Made by a program: the position numbers and the translations under genes. Positions 19,885 to 29,860 of a stretch of 64,000 nucleotides of DNA are shown here, piece by piece (position 1 is the first letter of the stretch; every line of letters begins with the position of its first letter). Below the pieces are notes generated by a model that searched no databases, was not told the origin of the DNA, and saw only the letters and a list, made by a program, of their open reading frames with translations. This DNA comes from Janthinobacterium rivuli (GTDB lineage: Bacteria > Pseudomonadota > Gammaproteobacteria > Burkholderiales > Burkholderiaceae_D): NCBI RefSeq assembly GCF_029690045.1, contig NZ_CP121464.1, positions 1 to 64,000 on the forward strand, in the 5' to 3' direction.

Positions 19885-20484
19885 ATGACACAGAATTTCT
19901 TCCAGACATTTATCCTGCTCTTGCTCGTCACCGATCCGTTCGGCAACGTTTCCCTGTTCGTCAATGCCCTGAAACGGGTGCCCGTCGAGCGGCGCTGGAA
20001 AGTCGTCGTGCGCGAGTGCCTGATCGCCTTCGGCATCTTGCTGTTGTTTATGTTCTTCGGCCGTCATTTCCTGAACGCCTTGCAATTGTCGGAAGTGGCC
20101 TTGCGCATCGGCGGCGGCGTAATTTTGTTCCTGATCGCCATGCGCATGGTGTTTCCACAGCCAAACGCGGGTAATAGCGACCACGAGATGGGCGGCGAGC
20201 CGTTCATCGTGCCGCTGGCCATCCCCGCGCTGGCCGGCCCGTCGGCGCTGGCCACCGTGCTGCTGTTTTCCTCGCATGAAATGAACGAAGTCATCGCCCA
20301 CGTGGCGGGGCTGACGGCCGTGGCCGTCGTCTGGCTGGCCGTCTTCCTGTGCGCCGAACGCTTGCAGCGGGCCTTGGGTCCAAGGGTCATGACGGCGTTC
20401 GAGCGCCTGATGGGCTTGATCCTGACGGCGATGGCCATAGAAATGTTGCTGGCCGGCATACGCGCGTTCCTGAAATCCGTTTAA
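19885..20484 (+). CDS. MarC-family integral membrane protein
   Basis: A 199-residue membrane protein with six hydrophobic segments and the MarC/YhgN signatures LLLVTDPFGNVSLFVNALKR near the start, RIGGGVILFLIAMRMV and PLAIPALAGPSALATVLLFS. The biochemical role of the family is unsettled; the name does not imply drug resistance. The ATG at 19885 opens the first helix (MTQNFFQTFILLLLV); upstream sequence in frame looks non-coding. It appears monocistronic, with the DinB-like gene 31 bases downstream on the same strand. Confidence 0.9.
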   Translation: MTQNFFQTFILLLLVTDPFGNVSLFVNALKRVPVERRWKVVVRECLIAFGILLLFMFFGRHFLNALQLSEVALRIGGGVILFLIAMRMVFPQPNAGNSDHEMGGEPFIVPLAIPALAGPSALATVLLFSSHEMNEVIAHVAGLTAVAVVWLAVFLCAERLQRALGPRVMTAFERLMGLILTAMAIEMLLAGIRAFLKSV

Positions 20485-20515
20485 TATTGTCATTCATCCA
20501 CTGAGGGAGTCCAGC

Positions 20516-21061
20516 ATGAGCCGTTGCGCCCACATTTGCCTGATGGCCGATTACAACCAGTGGATGAATGCCAAGGTCTACGCAGCGGCGGCCAGCCTGC
20601 CGCAGGAAGAACTACAGCGCGAGCGGGGCGCCTTTTTCGGCTCCCTGCTGGCCACCCTGAACCACGTGATGGTGGGCGACACGCTGTGGATACAGCGCTA
20701 TGCGAAACACCCGGCCGGCTTCCCCCTGCTCGACCCCATCCGCGCCATCACGCCGCCCGCCTCGCTCACGCACCCGCTGTTCGCGGCCGAGGATTTTGCC
20801 GCCATGCACGCGCACCGGCAATGGCTGGATGAGCTCATCGTAGCCTGGGCCGCCTCCATCCGCGAAGAAGACCTGGACCACCTGCTCGATTACCGCAACA
20901 GCAAGGGGCCGAACCGGCGCGAGTTTTTCAGCCTGCTCATGCATTTCTTTAACCACCAGACCCACCACCGGGGCCAGGCCAGCACCCTGCTGTCGCAAGC
21001 GGGCGTGGACATCGGCGACACGGATTTACTGTTTCGCATCCCCAACCATATCGAAGACTGA
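20516..21061 (+). CDS. DinB-family metal-binding protein
   Basis: The 181-residue product has the four-helix DinB/YfiT fold pattern: an opening ADYNQWMNAKVY, then LNHVMVGDTLWIQRYAK supplying one histidine, and near the end LLMHFFNHQTHHRGQASTLLSQ supplying the H-x3-H pair of the metal triad. Members are metal-dependent, often thiol S-transferases, but many are uncharacterised; the specific substrate is unknown. GGGAG precedes the ATG at 20516. The 3' end overlaps the convergent MFS gene by 36 bases. Confidence 0.9.
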   Translation: MSRCAHICLMADYNQWMNAKVYAAAASLPQEELQRERGAFFGSLLATLNHVMVGDTLWIQRYAKHPAGFPLLDPIRAITPPASLTHPLFAAEDFAAMHAHRQWLDELIVAWAASIREEDLDHLLDYRNSKGPNRREFFSLLMHFFNHQTHHRGQASTLLSQAGVDIGDTDLLFRIPNHIED

Positions 21062-22216
21062 CGACGGGCGGTACAGCCACGCCTTGAGCAAGATCAAGGC
21101 CAGCGCCAGACCGCCCAGCAGCGCGCCGCAAGCCAAGGCCCCCGGCATGCCGTGAGACTCAATGGCCATGCCGCCCGCCAATGCACCGACCGTCACGCCC
21201 AGGTTGATGGCGGCGATATACACGCCGATGGCGAACGCGGGCGCCTCGCGCGCTTCGCTGCTGAGCCACACTTGCGTGACGATCAGCCCGCTCGTATGCG
21301 CCGCGCCCCAGAACAGCAACAGCACCGCCAGCGCCGCCCAGCCGATACCGCTGCCCGCATAGCGGTACAGCAGCCAGTACGCCAGTCCCAGCAGCACGGG
21401 TTGCAGCAGGACCGTGCGCAGCACCTGCGTGCCCAGCTGGCGCCCCGCGAACAGATTGCCGGCCACGCCACCGACACCAAACACCACCAGCGCCAGCCCC
21501 GTCTGTCGCGCCGACAAGCCCGCTTCCTGCTGCAGGTACGCGGCCGCATACGCATACACGGCAAACATGGCGGCAAACACCAGCACGGCGGCGGCAATGG
21601 TCAGCCACAGGGCCGGTTTGCGCAGCACGGCCAGCTGGCGGCCATACGCCAGCGGCGCCTCGCGCGGCGTGTCCGGCAAGAACAGGTATAAGCCCAGCGC
21701 CGCCAGGGCATTGACGAGGGCGCAGGCAAGGAACGATGCCTCATAGCCATACTGCGCGGCGATCCACGTCGTGAGCGGAATGCCCAGCACCATGCCCATG
21801 CTGGTGCCCGTAAATGCATGTGCGCCGGCCCGCGCCGATTGCTGCGGCGGGTACAGGGCGGCGGCCGCCACCATGGCCAGCGAGAAATACACGGGGTGGA
21901 ACAGGGCCGGCACCATGCGCAGCGCCAGCAGCAGCCCGAAGCGCGGCGCATATGCCGACACCACACTGGCCAGCGCGAATACCAGCAGGGACGCGATCAG
22001 CACGGGTTTGCGGCGCCAGCGCGTGGCCAGCAGCACGAGAAAGGGACCGCCCACGGCAATCACCACGGCGAACAGGCTCACCAATGAACCCGCCTGCGCG
22101 GCCGTCACGCCGTAGCGCTGCATGATCATCGGCAAGATGCCGACCACGCCAAACTCGATGCAGTACACGCCGAACAGGCCCAGCGCAAGGAAGACGATCG
22201 GGTGCGGGCGGGTCAT
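21026..22216 (-). CDS. MFS efflux transporter (AraJ/YdhP-like)
   Basis: A 396-residue, 12-helix major facilitator superfamily protein. The first half contains YGVTAAQAGSLVSLFAVVIA and the loop ATRWRRKPVL; the second half begins LRKPALWLTIAAAVL. It belongs to the sugar/drug exporter branch that includes AraJ and YdhP. The ATG at 22216 follows AAAGGA and overlaps the stop of the upstream serine hydrolase gene (ATGA overlap), so the two are translationally coupled. A divergent LysR-type regulator lies upstream of the pair. Substrate is unknown; it may export something handled by the hydrolase. Confidence 0.9.
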   Translation of the reverse strand: MTRPHPIVFLALGLFGVYCIEFGVVGILPMIMQRYGVTAAQAGSLVSLFAVVIAVGGPFLVLLATRWRRKPVLIASLLVFALASVVSAYAPRFGLLLALRMVPALFHPVYFSLAMVAAAALYPPQQSARAGAHAFTGTSMGMVLGIPLTTWIAAQYGYEASFLACALVNALAALGLYLFLPDTPREAPLAYGRQLAVLRKPALWLTIAAAVLVFAAMFAVYAYAAAYLQQEAGLSARQTGLALVVFGVGGVAGNLFAGRQLGTQVLRTVLLQPVLLGLAYWLLYRYAGSGIGWAALAVLLLFWGAAHTSGLIVTQVWLSSEAREAPAFAIGVYIAAINLGVTVGALAGGMAIESHGMPGALACGALLGGLALALILLKAWLYRPSSVFDMVGDAKQ

Positions 22217-23394
22217 GGCATTTCCTTTGCACCATACACAGCCTGGCACAGTTCCGCCACGAATGGCCCCGCCATGCCTTCCAATGCCGTATTCGTGAAC
22301 GCCACCACGGACAATTCCTGCGCAGGATCGACAAACCACGCATGGCCATACGTGCCCCCCATGCGCCATGTACCCGCCGACTCCGGCGTGGCTGCCAGTT
22401 GCGGATCGCTCAAGACCGTAAAACCTAGGCCGAAGCCTCGACCGGGCCAGAACGGCAAGCCGAAGCCGTCCGTCTGGTTTTCTCCCATCTGGCGCGCCAG
22501 CGCCGGCGGCAGCAGCGGCGCGCCGCCCAGGCGCAAGGTTTCCAGCAAGCACATGAAGTCAGGCGCCGAGCCGACCATGCCGGCGCCGCCGGACGGGTAG
22601 GCGTGCGCATCGCGGGCGCGCGCCGCAGATAAGGCAAACCCTGCCATGCCATCGAGAAACGGCAGATGGTCTTCGCCCTCGTCGAGCAAGCGGCGCGGCC
22701 GGGATTCTCCCGCTGCGCGGTCCGCATACGCGACGGCCAGGCGCGCCGGGTCGCTCGCCACGAAACCCGTGTCGCGCATGGCCAGTGGCACCGTCACCAG
22801 ATATTCCACGGCATGCGCCAGCGGCATGCCGGCCGCCTGTTCGATGACGGCGCCCAGCACATCGGTGGCGATCGAATACGCCCAGCGCTCGCCCGGTGCA
22901 TACGCGAGCGGCACGGTGGCCAGGCGGCGCAGGTTGTCCTCCAGGGAAATGCGGGACGCATCCATGCCGTCCGACACCCCTGCCCGCGCATACGCGCCGC
23001 CCGGCGGTTGGAAAAAGCCATAGTCGAGGCCGGCCGTGTGCGTGAGCAAATGCCGCACGGTCATCGCCGCCACGGCACCGTCCGGCTGACGCGGCGAAAA
23101 ATACGGCAGCCAGCGCGTCACCAGGTCGTCCAGGCCCAGCCGGCCTTGCCCCACCAGCGCCAGCGCGGCCGTCGAGATGATGGGTTTGCTGACGGATGCC
23201 AGGCGAAAGACGGCGTCCTCAACCATGGGCGTGCCCGCCTCGCGGTCCAGGTAGCCGGCCGCGCGGCGGTAAATGTCCTGGCCACGCTGGCGCACCAGCA
23301 CGACGGCGCCCACCAGGCGCTGCTGGCGCAAAACACAGTCCAGCAAGGGATCGATGCGGGCGGACAGGGCCGCAGGAGAGAAGTTGTACATCAT
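22213..23394 (-). CDS. Serine hydrolase of the class C beta-lactamase/esterase family
   Basis: The 393-residue enzyme has the nucleophile motif SVSK (FRLASVSKPIISTAAL), the second-box tyrosine in GERWAYSIATDVLG and a third box GGTYGHAWFVDP that replaces the KTG of true beta-lactamases. HLLTHTAGLDYGF is another family hallmark. There is no signal peptide, which with the box-3 change favours a cytoplasmic EstB-like esterase over a beta-lactamase. It is the first gene of a coupled pair with the MFS exporter and is divergent from a LysR-type regulator. Confidence 0.88.
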   Translation of the reverse strand: MMYNFSPAALSARIDPLLDCVLRQQRLVGAVVLVRQRGQDIYRRAAGYLDREAGTPMVEDAVFRLASVSKPIISTAALALVGQGRLGLDDLVTRWLPYFSPRQPDGAVAAMTVRHLLTHTAGLDYGFFQPPGGAYARAGVSDGMDASRISLEDNLRRLATVPLAYAPGERWAYSIATDVLGAVIEQAAGMPLAHAVEYLVTVPLAMRDTGFVASDPARLAVAYADRAAGESRPRRLLDEGEDHLPFLDGMAGFALSAARARDAHAYPSGGAGMVGSAPDFMCLLETLRLGGAPLLPPALARQMGENQTDGFGLPFWPGRGFGLGFTVLSDPQLAATPESAGTWRMGGTYGHAWFVDPAQELSVVAFTNTALEGMAGPFVAELCQAVYGAKEMP

Positions 23395-23472
23395 GGCTCA
23401 GCCTTTCAAATGATCAGGCTGCCAAGGTAAGCCAGGCGCGATCAAAGAAAAACAGGCTATAGTTTCTGTCTG

Positions 23473-23492
23473 TGCGGACATTGACATCCGCA
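23473..23492. promoter_or_regulatory. Palindrome between serine hydrolase and lysR genes
   Basis: TGCGGA (23473-23478) and TCCGCA (23487-23492) form a perfect inverted repeat with an 8-base spacer in the 114-base divergent region. It ends 16 bases before the LysR start codon, so it is a candidate site for autoregulation by that protein. Confidence 0.4.
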
Positions 23493-23508
23493 ATCAAAGA
23501 GGAACCAC

Positions 23509-24399
23509 ATGGATAACCTGGCGGGATTCACGGCCTTCGTGCAGGCGGCCGAAACGCGCAGTTTCGTGGCGGCAGGCCGCGTGCTCGGCATTTCCGCCTC
23601 GGCCGTGGGCAAGAGCATCGCGCGGCTGGAAGAGCGCCTCGGCGTGCGCCTGTTTCAGCGCAGCACGCGCAGCATCGCGCTCACCAGCGAGGGTACGGTG
23701 TTTCTCGAACGCTGCCGGCGCATCCTGGGCGAGATCGAAGCGGCCGAGCTGGAGTTATCCAATGGCAAGAGCGCACCGCAAGGCCGGCTGCGCGTCAGCC
23801 TGCCGCAGGTGGGCAGCTTGCTCAATCCCGTGCTGGCCGCGTTCGCGCGCGCCTATCCGCTGGTGGAGCTCGACCTCGATTTCAGCGACCGCCGGGTCGA
23901 CGTGATCGAGGAAGGCTACGACGCCGTCGTGCGCGCGGGCGAAAGCGCCGACAGCCGTTTGATGAGCCGCCAGCTGGGCCAGTTCCAGCTGCAACTGGTG
24001 GCCGCGCCCGCCTATCTGGCGCAACATGGCACGCCGCGGCTTCCCGCCGACCTGGCGCAGCACACATGTTTGCTGTACAAATTTCCCAGCAGCGGCAAGG
24101 TCGAGGCCTGGCCCTTGCCCGAATGGCCTGCCCTGCACGCGGCCGGCTTGCCGGCCCTGCTCCACTGCAACAATGTCGACACCCTGCTGCACTTTGCCGA
24201 AAGCGGCCTGGGCATCGCCGCCCTGCCCGACTTCGCCGTGCGCGCCGCGCTCGCCGCAGGCCGCTTGCAGCCGGTGCTGGACGCGCACCGCCAGCACGAT
24301 GGCGCCTTCCGCATCCTGTGGCCCAGCAGCCGCCACCTGACGCCGAAACTGCGCGCCTTCATCGATTTCCTCGCCACCCACGTGTTTCCGAAAAACTGA
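23509..24399 (+). CDS. LysR-family transcriptional regulator
   Basis: A 296-residue LysR protein: winged helix-turn-helix at residues 1-60 (FVAAGRVLGISASAVGKSIARLEERLGVRLFQRSTRSIALT) followed by a periplasmic-binding-protein-like effector domain (PQGRLRVSLPQVGSLLNPVL, SRLMSRQLGQFQLQLVAAPAYL). It is of the CrgA/PecT-like branch. AAAGAGGAA precedes the ATG. It is divergent from the serine hydrolase and MFS genes, which are the natural targets. The inducer is unknown. Confidence 0.93.
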   Translation: MDNLAGFTAFVQAAETRSFVAAGRVLGISASAVGKSIARLEERLGVRLFQRSTRSIALTSEGTVFLERCRRILGEIEAAELELSNGKSAPQGRLRVSLPQVGSLLNPVLAAFARAYPLVELDLDFSDRRVDVIEEGYDAVVRAGESADSRLMSRQLGQFQLQLVAAPAYLAQHGTPRLPADLAQHTCLLYKFPSSGKVEAWPLPEWPALHAAGLPALLHCNNVDTLLHFAESGLGIAALPDFAVRAALAAGRLQPVLDAHRQHDGAFRILWPSSRHLTPKLRAFIDFLATHVFPKN

Positions 24400-24606
24400 G
24401 TCCGCATCCAGCGCCGCGCTCGTTGTTTCCACACGACAACTTAGTTAAGTTGCTACCAGTTTTTCAGCTTTTCGCGGACTTGATACAAGTTTTTGTATTG
24501 CAGTGCAGAATTTTGAGGAACAATTACAGACTGGCCGTGGCTACGTATAAACCCGTAGCCGTGGCCTGTCGCCGTTTTCCCTCACTTCCGCAACACGAAA
24601 GCAATC

Positions 24607-26322
24607 ATGTCACTCACACAATTCAAAATCGGCACCCGGCTCGGGATCGGGTTTGCTGTCGTCCTCGGCCTGCTGGTAGCCGTCTTGCTCGTCGGCCTGT
24701 ATTCCATGGGGCAACTGAGCGCGCGCACGCACGACATCGTGGCCGACAAGAACGTCAAGATGGCGGCCGCCAACACCATGAGCGACAACGTGCGCAACAT
24801 TACCCTGGCGATCACGAGCATTGTGGTGGCGCCGACGGAAGCGCTGGTGCAGGCGGAACTGGCGAAAATTGGCGAAGCGCGCAAGAAATACGGCGCCGCC
24901 AAGGAAACCTTGCAAAAGAAAATCTCGACGGACAAGGAAACGGCGCTGATGGCCGAACTCGATGCCGCCCTGAAATCGGGCGCGCCGCTGAACAACAAGG
25001 TCATCGAGCTGCGCAATGCGGGGCAGACGGAAGAGGCGATCGCCTTTTTGACGCAGCAAGCGGCACCGAGCCTGAAGATCGTGCTGGGCGCGCTTGACAG
25101 CCTGGTCGCGTATGAAGCGCAGCAGGCGGCGCAGGCGGCAACGGACGCCGAAACGCTGAGCGCCAGCGCGCGCGCCTCCATGATTGCCCTGGGCAGCGTG
25201 GCCGTGCTGCTGGGTGCTTTTGTTGCGTGGGTCATCACGCGCTCGATCACCCAGCCCATCAATGCAGCCGTCAGCGTGGCCGAAACCGTGGCTTCGGGCG
25301 ACTTGTCGTCGCACATCGTCGTCAATTCCAGCGATGAAACGGGCCGCCTGCTGGGCGCCCTGAAAGCCATGAACACCAGCCTCTTGGGCGTGGTGGCGCA
25401 AGTGCGCCACGGCACGGATGCGATCTCCACGGCATCGAGCGAAATTGCCGCTGGCAACCTCGACCTGTCGTCCCGCACGGAAGAGCAAGCCAGTTCGCTG
25501 GAAGAAACGGCATCGGCCATGGAAGAGCTGACCTCGACCGTGAAGCAGAACGCGGACAACGCGCGCCAGGCCAACCAGCTGGCGAAAAGCGCGTCCGAAG
25601 TGGCCGTGCGCGGCGGCAGCATCGTCTCGCAAGTGGTCGACACCATGGGCACCATCAACGCCTCGTCGCGCAAGATCGTCGACATCATCGGCGTCATCGA
25701 CGGCATCGCCTTCCAGACGAATATCCTGGCCTTGAACGCGGCCGTGGAAGCGGCGCGCGCCGGTGAGCAGGGACGCGGCTTTGCCGTCGTGGCCAGCGAG
25801 GTGCGCAATCTGGCCCAACGCTCGGCTGGCGCAGCGAAGGAAATCAAGGAATTGATCGCCGCCTCGGTCGCCAACGTGGACACGGGTTCGCGCCTCGTCA
25901 ATGAAGCGGGCCAGACCATGGGTGACATCGTCGACAGCATCGTGCGCGTGACCGACATCATGGGCGAAATCACCTCCGCCACGCACGAGCAAACCATCGG
26001 CATCGAGCAGATCAACATGGCCATCGCCCAGATGGATGAAGTGACGCAGCAAAACGCGGCCCTGGTGGAGGAAGCGGCGGCCGCATCGCAAAGCATGCAG
26101 GAACAGGCGGGTGAACTGGCGCACGTGGTGGGTTTCTTTAAAACCGGCAACCATGTCGCCAGCGCAGCCAAGCTGACGCCAGTGCGCGCAGCACCGGCAG
26201 CAGCGGCAGCGCCCGCCATCGCACGCCCCGCGGCCAAGCCCGCACCCGCGCGCAAGGCCGTCGCGGCCGCGCCCGCACGCCGCAGCAATGCGAGCGCCGA
26301 GAGCGAATGGGAAGAGTTTTAA
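24607..26322 (+). CDS. Methyl-accepting chemotaxis protein with 4HB sensor domain
   Basis: A 571-residue chemoreceptor. A membrane helix (residues ~12-32), a four-helix-bundle periplasmic domain (~35-185; [19 protein letters not shown]), a second helix (~190-212), HAMP, then the signalling rod with tip [20 protein letters not shown]. The tail is an Ala/Pro/Lys linker ending EWEEF, the CheR/CheB docking type of pentapeptide, the same end as the receptor at 14232-15962. A strong terminator follows at 26351-26383. The 207 bases upstream are A+T-rich in part and hold its promoter, though I do not see a convincing sigma-28 site. Ligand unknown. Confidence 0.93.
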   Translation: MSLTQFKIGTRLGIGFAVVLGLLVAVLLVGLYSMGQLSARTHDIVADKNVKMAAANTMSDNVRNITLAITSIVVAPTEALVQAELAKIGEARKKYGAAKETLQKKISTDKETALMAELDAALKSGAPLNNKVIELRNAGQTEEAIAFLTQQAAPSLKIVLGALDSLVAYEAQQAAQAATDAETLSASARASMIALGSVAVLLGAFVAWVITRSITQPINAAVSVAETVASGDLSSHIVVNSSDETGRLLGALKAMNTSLLGVVAQVRHGTDAISTASSEIAAGNLDLSSRTEEQASSLEETASAMEELTSTVKQNADNARQANQLAKSASEVAVRGGSIVSQVVDTMGTINASSRKIVDIIGVIDGIAFQTNILALNAAVEAARAGEQGRGFAVVASEVRNLAQRSAGAAKEIKELIAASVANVDTGSRLVNEAGQTMGDIVDSIVRVTDIMGEITSATHEQTIGIEQINMAIAQMDEVTQQNAALVEEAAAASQSMQEQAGELAHVVGFFKTGNHVASAAKLTPVRAAPAAAAAPAIARPAAKPAPARKAVAAAPARRSNASAESEWEEF

Positions 26323-26350
26323 GGAATAGCAACACCCTCCCCGCAAGAAA

Positions 26351-26383
26351 GCCAGGCAAGAAGTTGCTGCCTGGCTTTTTTTC
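26351..26383 (+). terminator. Rho-independent terminator of the chemoreceptor gene
   Basis: GCCAGGCA and TGCCTGGC form the stem around AGAAGT-type loop sequence and are followed by TTTTTTTC, 28 bases after the stop codon. Confidence 0.85.
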
Positions 26384-26496
26384 GTCCGCAATCGCCACTT
26401 TTTTTGCGGCAAAGCCCGCGCAATAGGCGAAAGTGCAAAACGTGCACCGCGCATACGCTTTACAATCCTCGCTCGCTTTACAAAATATTGGTCATC

Positions 26497-29400
26497 ATGA
26501 ATCAGGCAGAACAGCAGCGCCTCCTGGCTATCCTGGAGTATTGGCACAAGATCGAATTCTTTATCCCGTTTGACCTGAATCAAATCACGGACGTTGAAGA
26601 CCAGTCCACCGTGCGTCTCCTGCACCGCGAACAGCTGGCGCAATTGCCGCTGCAGTTCGCCACGCAATGGCAAGTGCCATCCGACCGCGAGATCGACGGC
26701 TACTCATTGTTCCTTGGCGTGTTCGACAAGGCCGAAGTCAACAAGGCTTGTCCGTCGGCCAACGGCCCGGAAAACATGGCCGAAACAGAAAAAACAGAAC
26801 TGCTGGGACGCTCGTGCTTTGCCCGCCTGAACCTCAATGCGCTGGGCGAGCCGCAGTTCGACCCCGTGTCCGTGTCAACCTTGCCGTGGGCCCTTGGCCG
26901 CGCCCGTACGCCGGACTGGTCGGGCCTGAGCCTGGACGCCTTCAGCGATAGCCAGCTGGCGCTGCAAGACAGCCTGCGCAACTTCGCGGCCAGCCGCACG
27001 CCACAGCAGGTGACGGACGAAGCCGGCAATGTCTCGTCGCCCCTGTCCGGCATGGAAATCGCGGCCCTGGCCGACCTGCTGCGCGACTGGGCCGGCTTCC
27101 ACCCGGCCGCCGGCCAACCGCTGGCCGTGCTGCAAGTGCGCACGCGCAAGAAACGTACCGCCGTGACGGATGCCGATACGCTTGAGTCCAGCCAGAACCG
27201 TACGCTGGATTTTGGCGACGCGGTGGAACCAAGCGTCGACATTCTCAACAGTTTTTACCTCGATGACCTGGAACAGATCATCCGCGCCTTGCGTGGCGGC
27301 AAGCTGCCCGCGACGGTCGCCGCCTATCTGACGCCGCTGGCGCAGGATGAGCGCATCGACCTGTACAGCCCGGCCGGACGCCAGGCGCTGGCCGCCATGC
27401 TCAATCCGGCGAACATGAACCGGGGACACTGGCTGGAAGACGCCAGCTACGCCATGAGCCTGATGCAGCAGTTCGCCATCCATGGCGCGCGCACGGGCTT
27501 GAGCGAGCGCGGCATCTTTTCCGTCAACGGTCCGCCGGGCACGGGCAAGACGACCTTGCTGCGCGAATTGTTCGCCGACAACATCGTGCGCCGCGCCAGC
27601 GTGCTGTCCTGCCTGGACCGCGCAGGCGACGCCTTCATCGGCAAGGTGGCCGTGGCCTTCGAAGGCGTGCGCGACCCGATCACCATCGCCCGCTTGCGCC
27701 CGGAACTGACGGGCTTTGAAATGGTCGTCGCCTCGTCGAACAATGCGGCGGTGGAAAACATTTCCGGCGACCTGCCAAAACCGAAACAGCTGGGCAAGGA
27801 ATGGGCGCGCACGCGCTATTTTGAAAGCGTGGCGCGCCGGATCGTGGCCGACGGCAATGGCGCCAACCGCGCCCTGGGCGAGCAGGAAGCGCCATGGGGC
27901 TTGATGTCCTGTGCGCTGGGCAATAGCGCCAACCGCCGCCGCTTCGTCAGCAATTTTTATGACGACGACTGGGACAAGACCACGGCGCGCAAGACGCCGA
28001 ACGCGCAAAATATCCGCCAGTGGCTGGCCAGCTACCAGGGCGTCAGCTTCGCCCAGGCGGCGCGCGAATTCCGCGAGACGGAACACGTGGTGGAAAAGGC
28101 GCTGGCCGAGCACGCCCAGTACGCGGCCCTGTGGCAAGCCGTGGGTACCTGCACGGAAGCCGACTTCATCGAGGCCAGCCAGCAAGCGCTGATCGCCGCT
28201 GAGCAAGAGATGGATGCGGCGAATGGCGCCCTGACCGACGCGCTGGCGCAGCAGGACACCCTGCTCGCCAGCAAGAAGGAATTGCTCGAAGAGGAACGCC
28301 TGGTGGCGCTGACGCAGCCCGGTTTCTTTGCCCGCTTGTTCCGCACGGCACCGGCGCGCGCCTACAAGGAAGCGGTCGTCGCCAATGCCGAAGCGCAACG
28401 CCAGGCTGCGCGCGACGTGTCCGCCATCAAACTGCTGCTCAAGGGCGAGCTGGAGCCGCGCTGCGAGCGCGCCCGCAATACCCTGCACATCGCCCTGCGC
28501 ACGGCGCAATCGCGCCAGCGCGAATGGGATGACAGCACGGAACTGCTGCGCCGCGCGCGCATGCGCTTTCCCACCATCATCGCGCCAGCGACCCTGGACG
28601 AGCTGGACGGCGACGCCCTGCAAATTGGCGGCCTGTGGCATGAACCAGCCCTGGCGCGCCTGCGCTCGCGCCTGTTCGCCAAGGCCCTGGCCCTGCATGA
28701 AGCGTGGCTGGCGGAAGTGGCAAAGAAAGGCGGCCCCGGCTTTGGCGGCAACTTGCTGGCCGTGTCGAAATTACTGAAAAACAAGCGCGCCTATGACCAG
28801 TCGCACATCGCCATGGTCTGGCACAGCCTGTTCATGGTGGTGCCCGTCGTGTCGACCACGTTTGCCTCGTTCGCGCGCCAGTTCCAGGGCATGGGTCCCG
28901 AATCGCTGGGCTGGCTGTTCATCGATGAGGCTGGCCAGGCACCGCCACAGGCCGCGCTGGGCAGCCTGTGGCGCGCCAAACGCGCCGTCGTCGTGGGCGA
29001 TCCGCTGCAGATCGAACCCGTATTCACGGTGCCGGGCCGCCTCGTGCAAACCTTGTCCGCCCTGTCGCCGCACACGCAGGATGGCAGTTACGCGCCAACC
29101 TCCGTTTCCGTGCAGACACTGGCCGACAAGGCCAACCGCTATGGCGCGCAGGTCGGCGCCGGCAGCGCGCAGCCGCTGTGGATCGGCAGCCCCTTGCGCG
29201 TGCATCGCCGCTGCGTGGAACCGATGTTCTCGCTGGCCAACAGCATCGCCTACGAAGACAAGATGGTCTATGGGCTGGCTGAGCGCACGCCGCCGGCCGG
29301 CGCGCGGGGTCTCACGCGTGGCCCCAGCCGCTGGATCGACGCCGCCGGCCCCGTCAGCTACAAGCAGGTCGTGCCCGTGCAGCTTGATTTCGTGCTGGAA

Positions 29401-29835
29401 GTACTGCTGAAACTGTATCGCCGCGACGGCAAGCTGCCCGACATGTATGTGATTACGCCGTTCAAGGCCGTGCGCAACGAATTGCGTTCGCGCATCGTCG
29501 ACATGGACTGGGACCGCCGCCTCGGCTACGGCAAGGCGCCGACGGCGCGCGAATTGCGCCAGTGGAGCAGCCAGATGGTGGGCACCGTGCATACCTTCCA
29601 GGGCAAGGAGCAAAGCGTGGTGATGCTGGTGCTCGGCGCCGACGACAGCACGGTGGGCGCCGCGCAATGGGCTGCCGCCACACCGAACCTGCTCAACGTG
29701 GCCCTGACGCGCGCGCAGCACTATGTGTACGTCGTCGGCAACCCCTTGCTGTGGGGACAGTTGCCGCACTTTGCGCCAGCGTGCGCGCAGTTGCCGCATA
29801 CGGGGATGCATGAGTTTTTGGTGGAGATGGGTTGA
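26497..29835 (+). CDS. Large Upf1-like superfamily 1 helicase/ATPase
   Basis: A 1112-residue cytoplasmic SF1 helicase-like protein. Walker A GPPGTGKT is at 345-352, motif II IDEAGQAPPQAAL at 809-821 with VVGDPLQIEP (motif III) just after, motif V-like GTVHTFQGKEQSVVML at ~1029-1044 and motif VI NVALTRAQHYVYVVGN near 1066. Between Walker A and motif II lies a ~400-residue helical insertion rich in Ala/Glu/Arg (probable coiled coils). The first ~340 residues match nothing I know. The domain order resembles bacterial Upf1/Dna2-like (AAA_11/AAA_12) proteins, many of unknown role and some in defence loci. It stands alone, with a REP-like element directly downstream. The ATG at 26497 begins a clearly coding segment. 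Confidence 0.85.
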   Translation: MNQAEQQRLLAILEYWHKIEFFIPFDLNQITDVEDQSTVRLLHREQLAQLPLQFATQWQVPSDREIDGYSLFLGVFDKAEVNKACPSANGPENMAETEKTELLGRSCFARLNLNALGEPQFDPVSVSTLPWALGRARTPDWSGLSLDAFSDSQLALQDSLRNFAASRTPQQVTDEAGNVSSPLSGMEIAALADLLRDWAGFHPAAGQPLAVLQVRTRKKRTAVTDADTLESSQNRTLDFGDAVEPSVDILNSFYLDDLEQIIRALRGGKLPATVAAYLTPLAQDERIDLYSPAGRQALAAMLNPANMNRGHWLEDASYAMSLMQQFAIHGARTGLSERGIFSVNGPPGTGKTTLLRELFADNIVRRASVLSCLDRAGDAFIGKVAVAFEGVRDPITIARLRPELTGFEMVVASSNNAAVENISGDLPKPKQLGKEWARTRYFESVARRIVADGNGANRALGEQEAPWGLMSCALGNSANRRRFVSNFYDDDWDKTTARKTPNAQNIRQWLASYQGVSFAQAAREFRETEHVVEKALAEHAQYAALWQAVGTCTEADFIEASQQALIAAEQEMDAANGALTDALAQQDTLLASKKELLEEERLVALTQPGFFARLFRTAPARAYKEAVVANAEAQRQAARDVSAIKLLLKGELEPRCERARNTLHIALRTAQSRQREWDDSTELLRRARMRFPTIIAPATLDELDGDALQIGGLWHEPALARLRSRLFAKALALHEAWLAEVAKKGGPGFGGNLLAVSKLLKNKRAYDQSHIAMVWHSLFMVVPVVSTTFASFARQFQGMGPESLGWLFIDEAGQAPPQAALGSLWRAKRAVVVGDPLQIEPVFTVPGRLVQTLSALSPHTQDGSYAPTSVSVQTLADKANRYGAQVGAGSAQPLWIGSPLRVHRRCVEPMFSLANSIAYEDKMVYGLAERTPPAGARGLTRGPSRWIDAAGPVSYKQVVPVQLDFVLEVLLKLYRRDGKLPDMYVITPFKAVRNELRSRIVDMDWDRRLGYGKAPTARELRQWSSQMVGTVHTFQGKEQSVVMLVLGADDSTVGAAQWAAATPNLLNVALTRAQHYVYVVGNPLLWGQLPHFAPACAQLPHTGMHEFLVEMG

Positions 29836-29860
29836 CGGCCCCATGACCATGCTTTACGGC

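Noticed and set aside
22213..23394. True class C beta-lactamase
   Set aside because: The SxxK and Tyr boxes are present but there is no export signal and the KTG box is replaced by GGTYG, which favours an EstB-like esterase.
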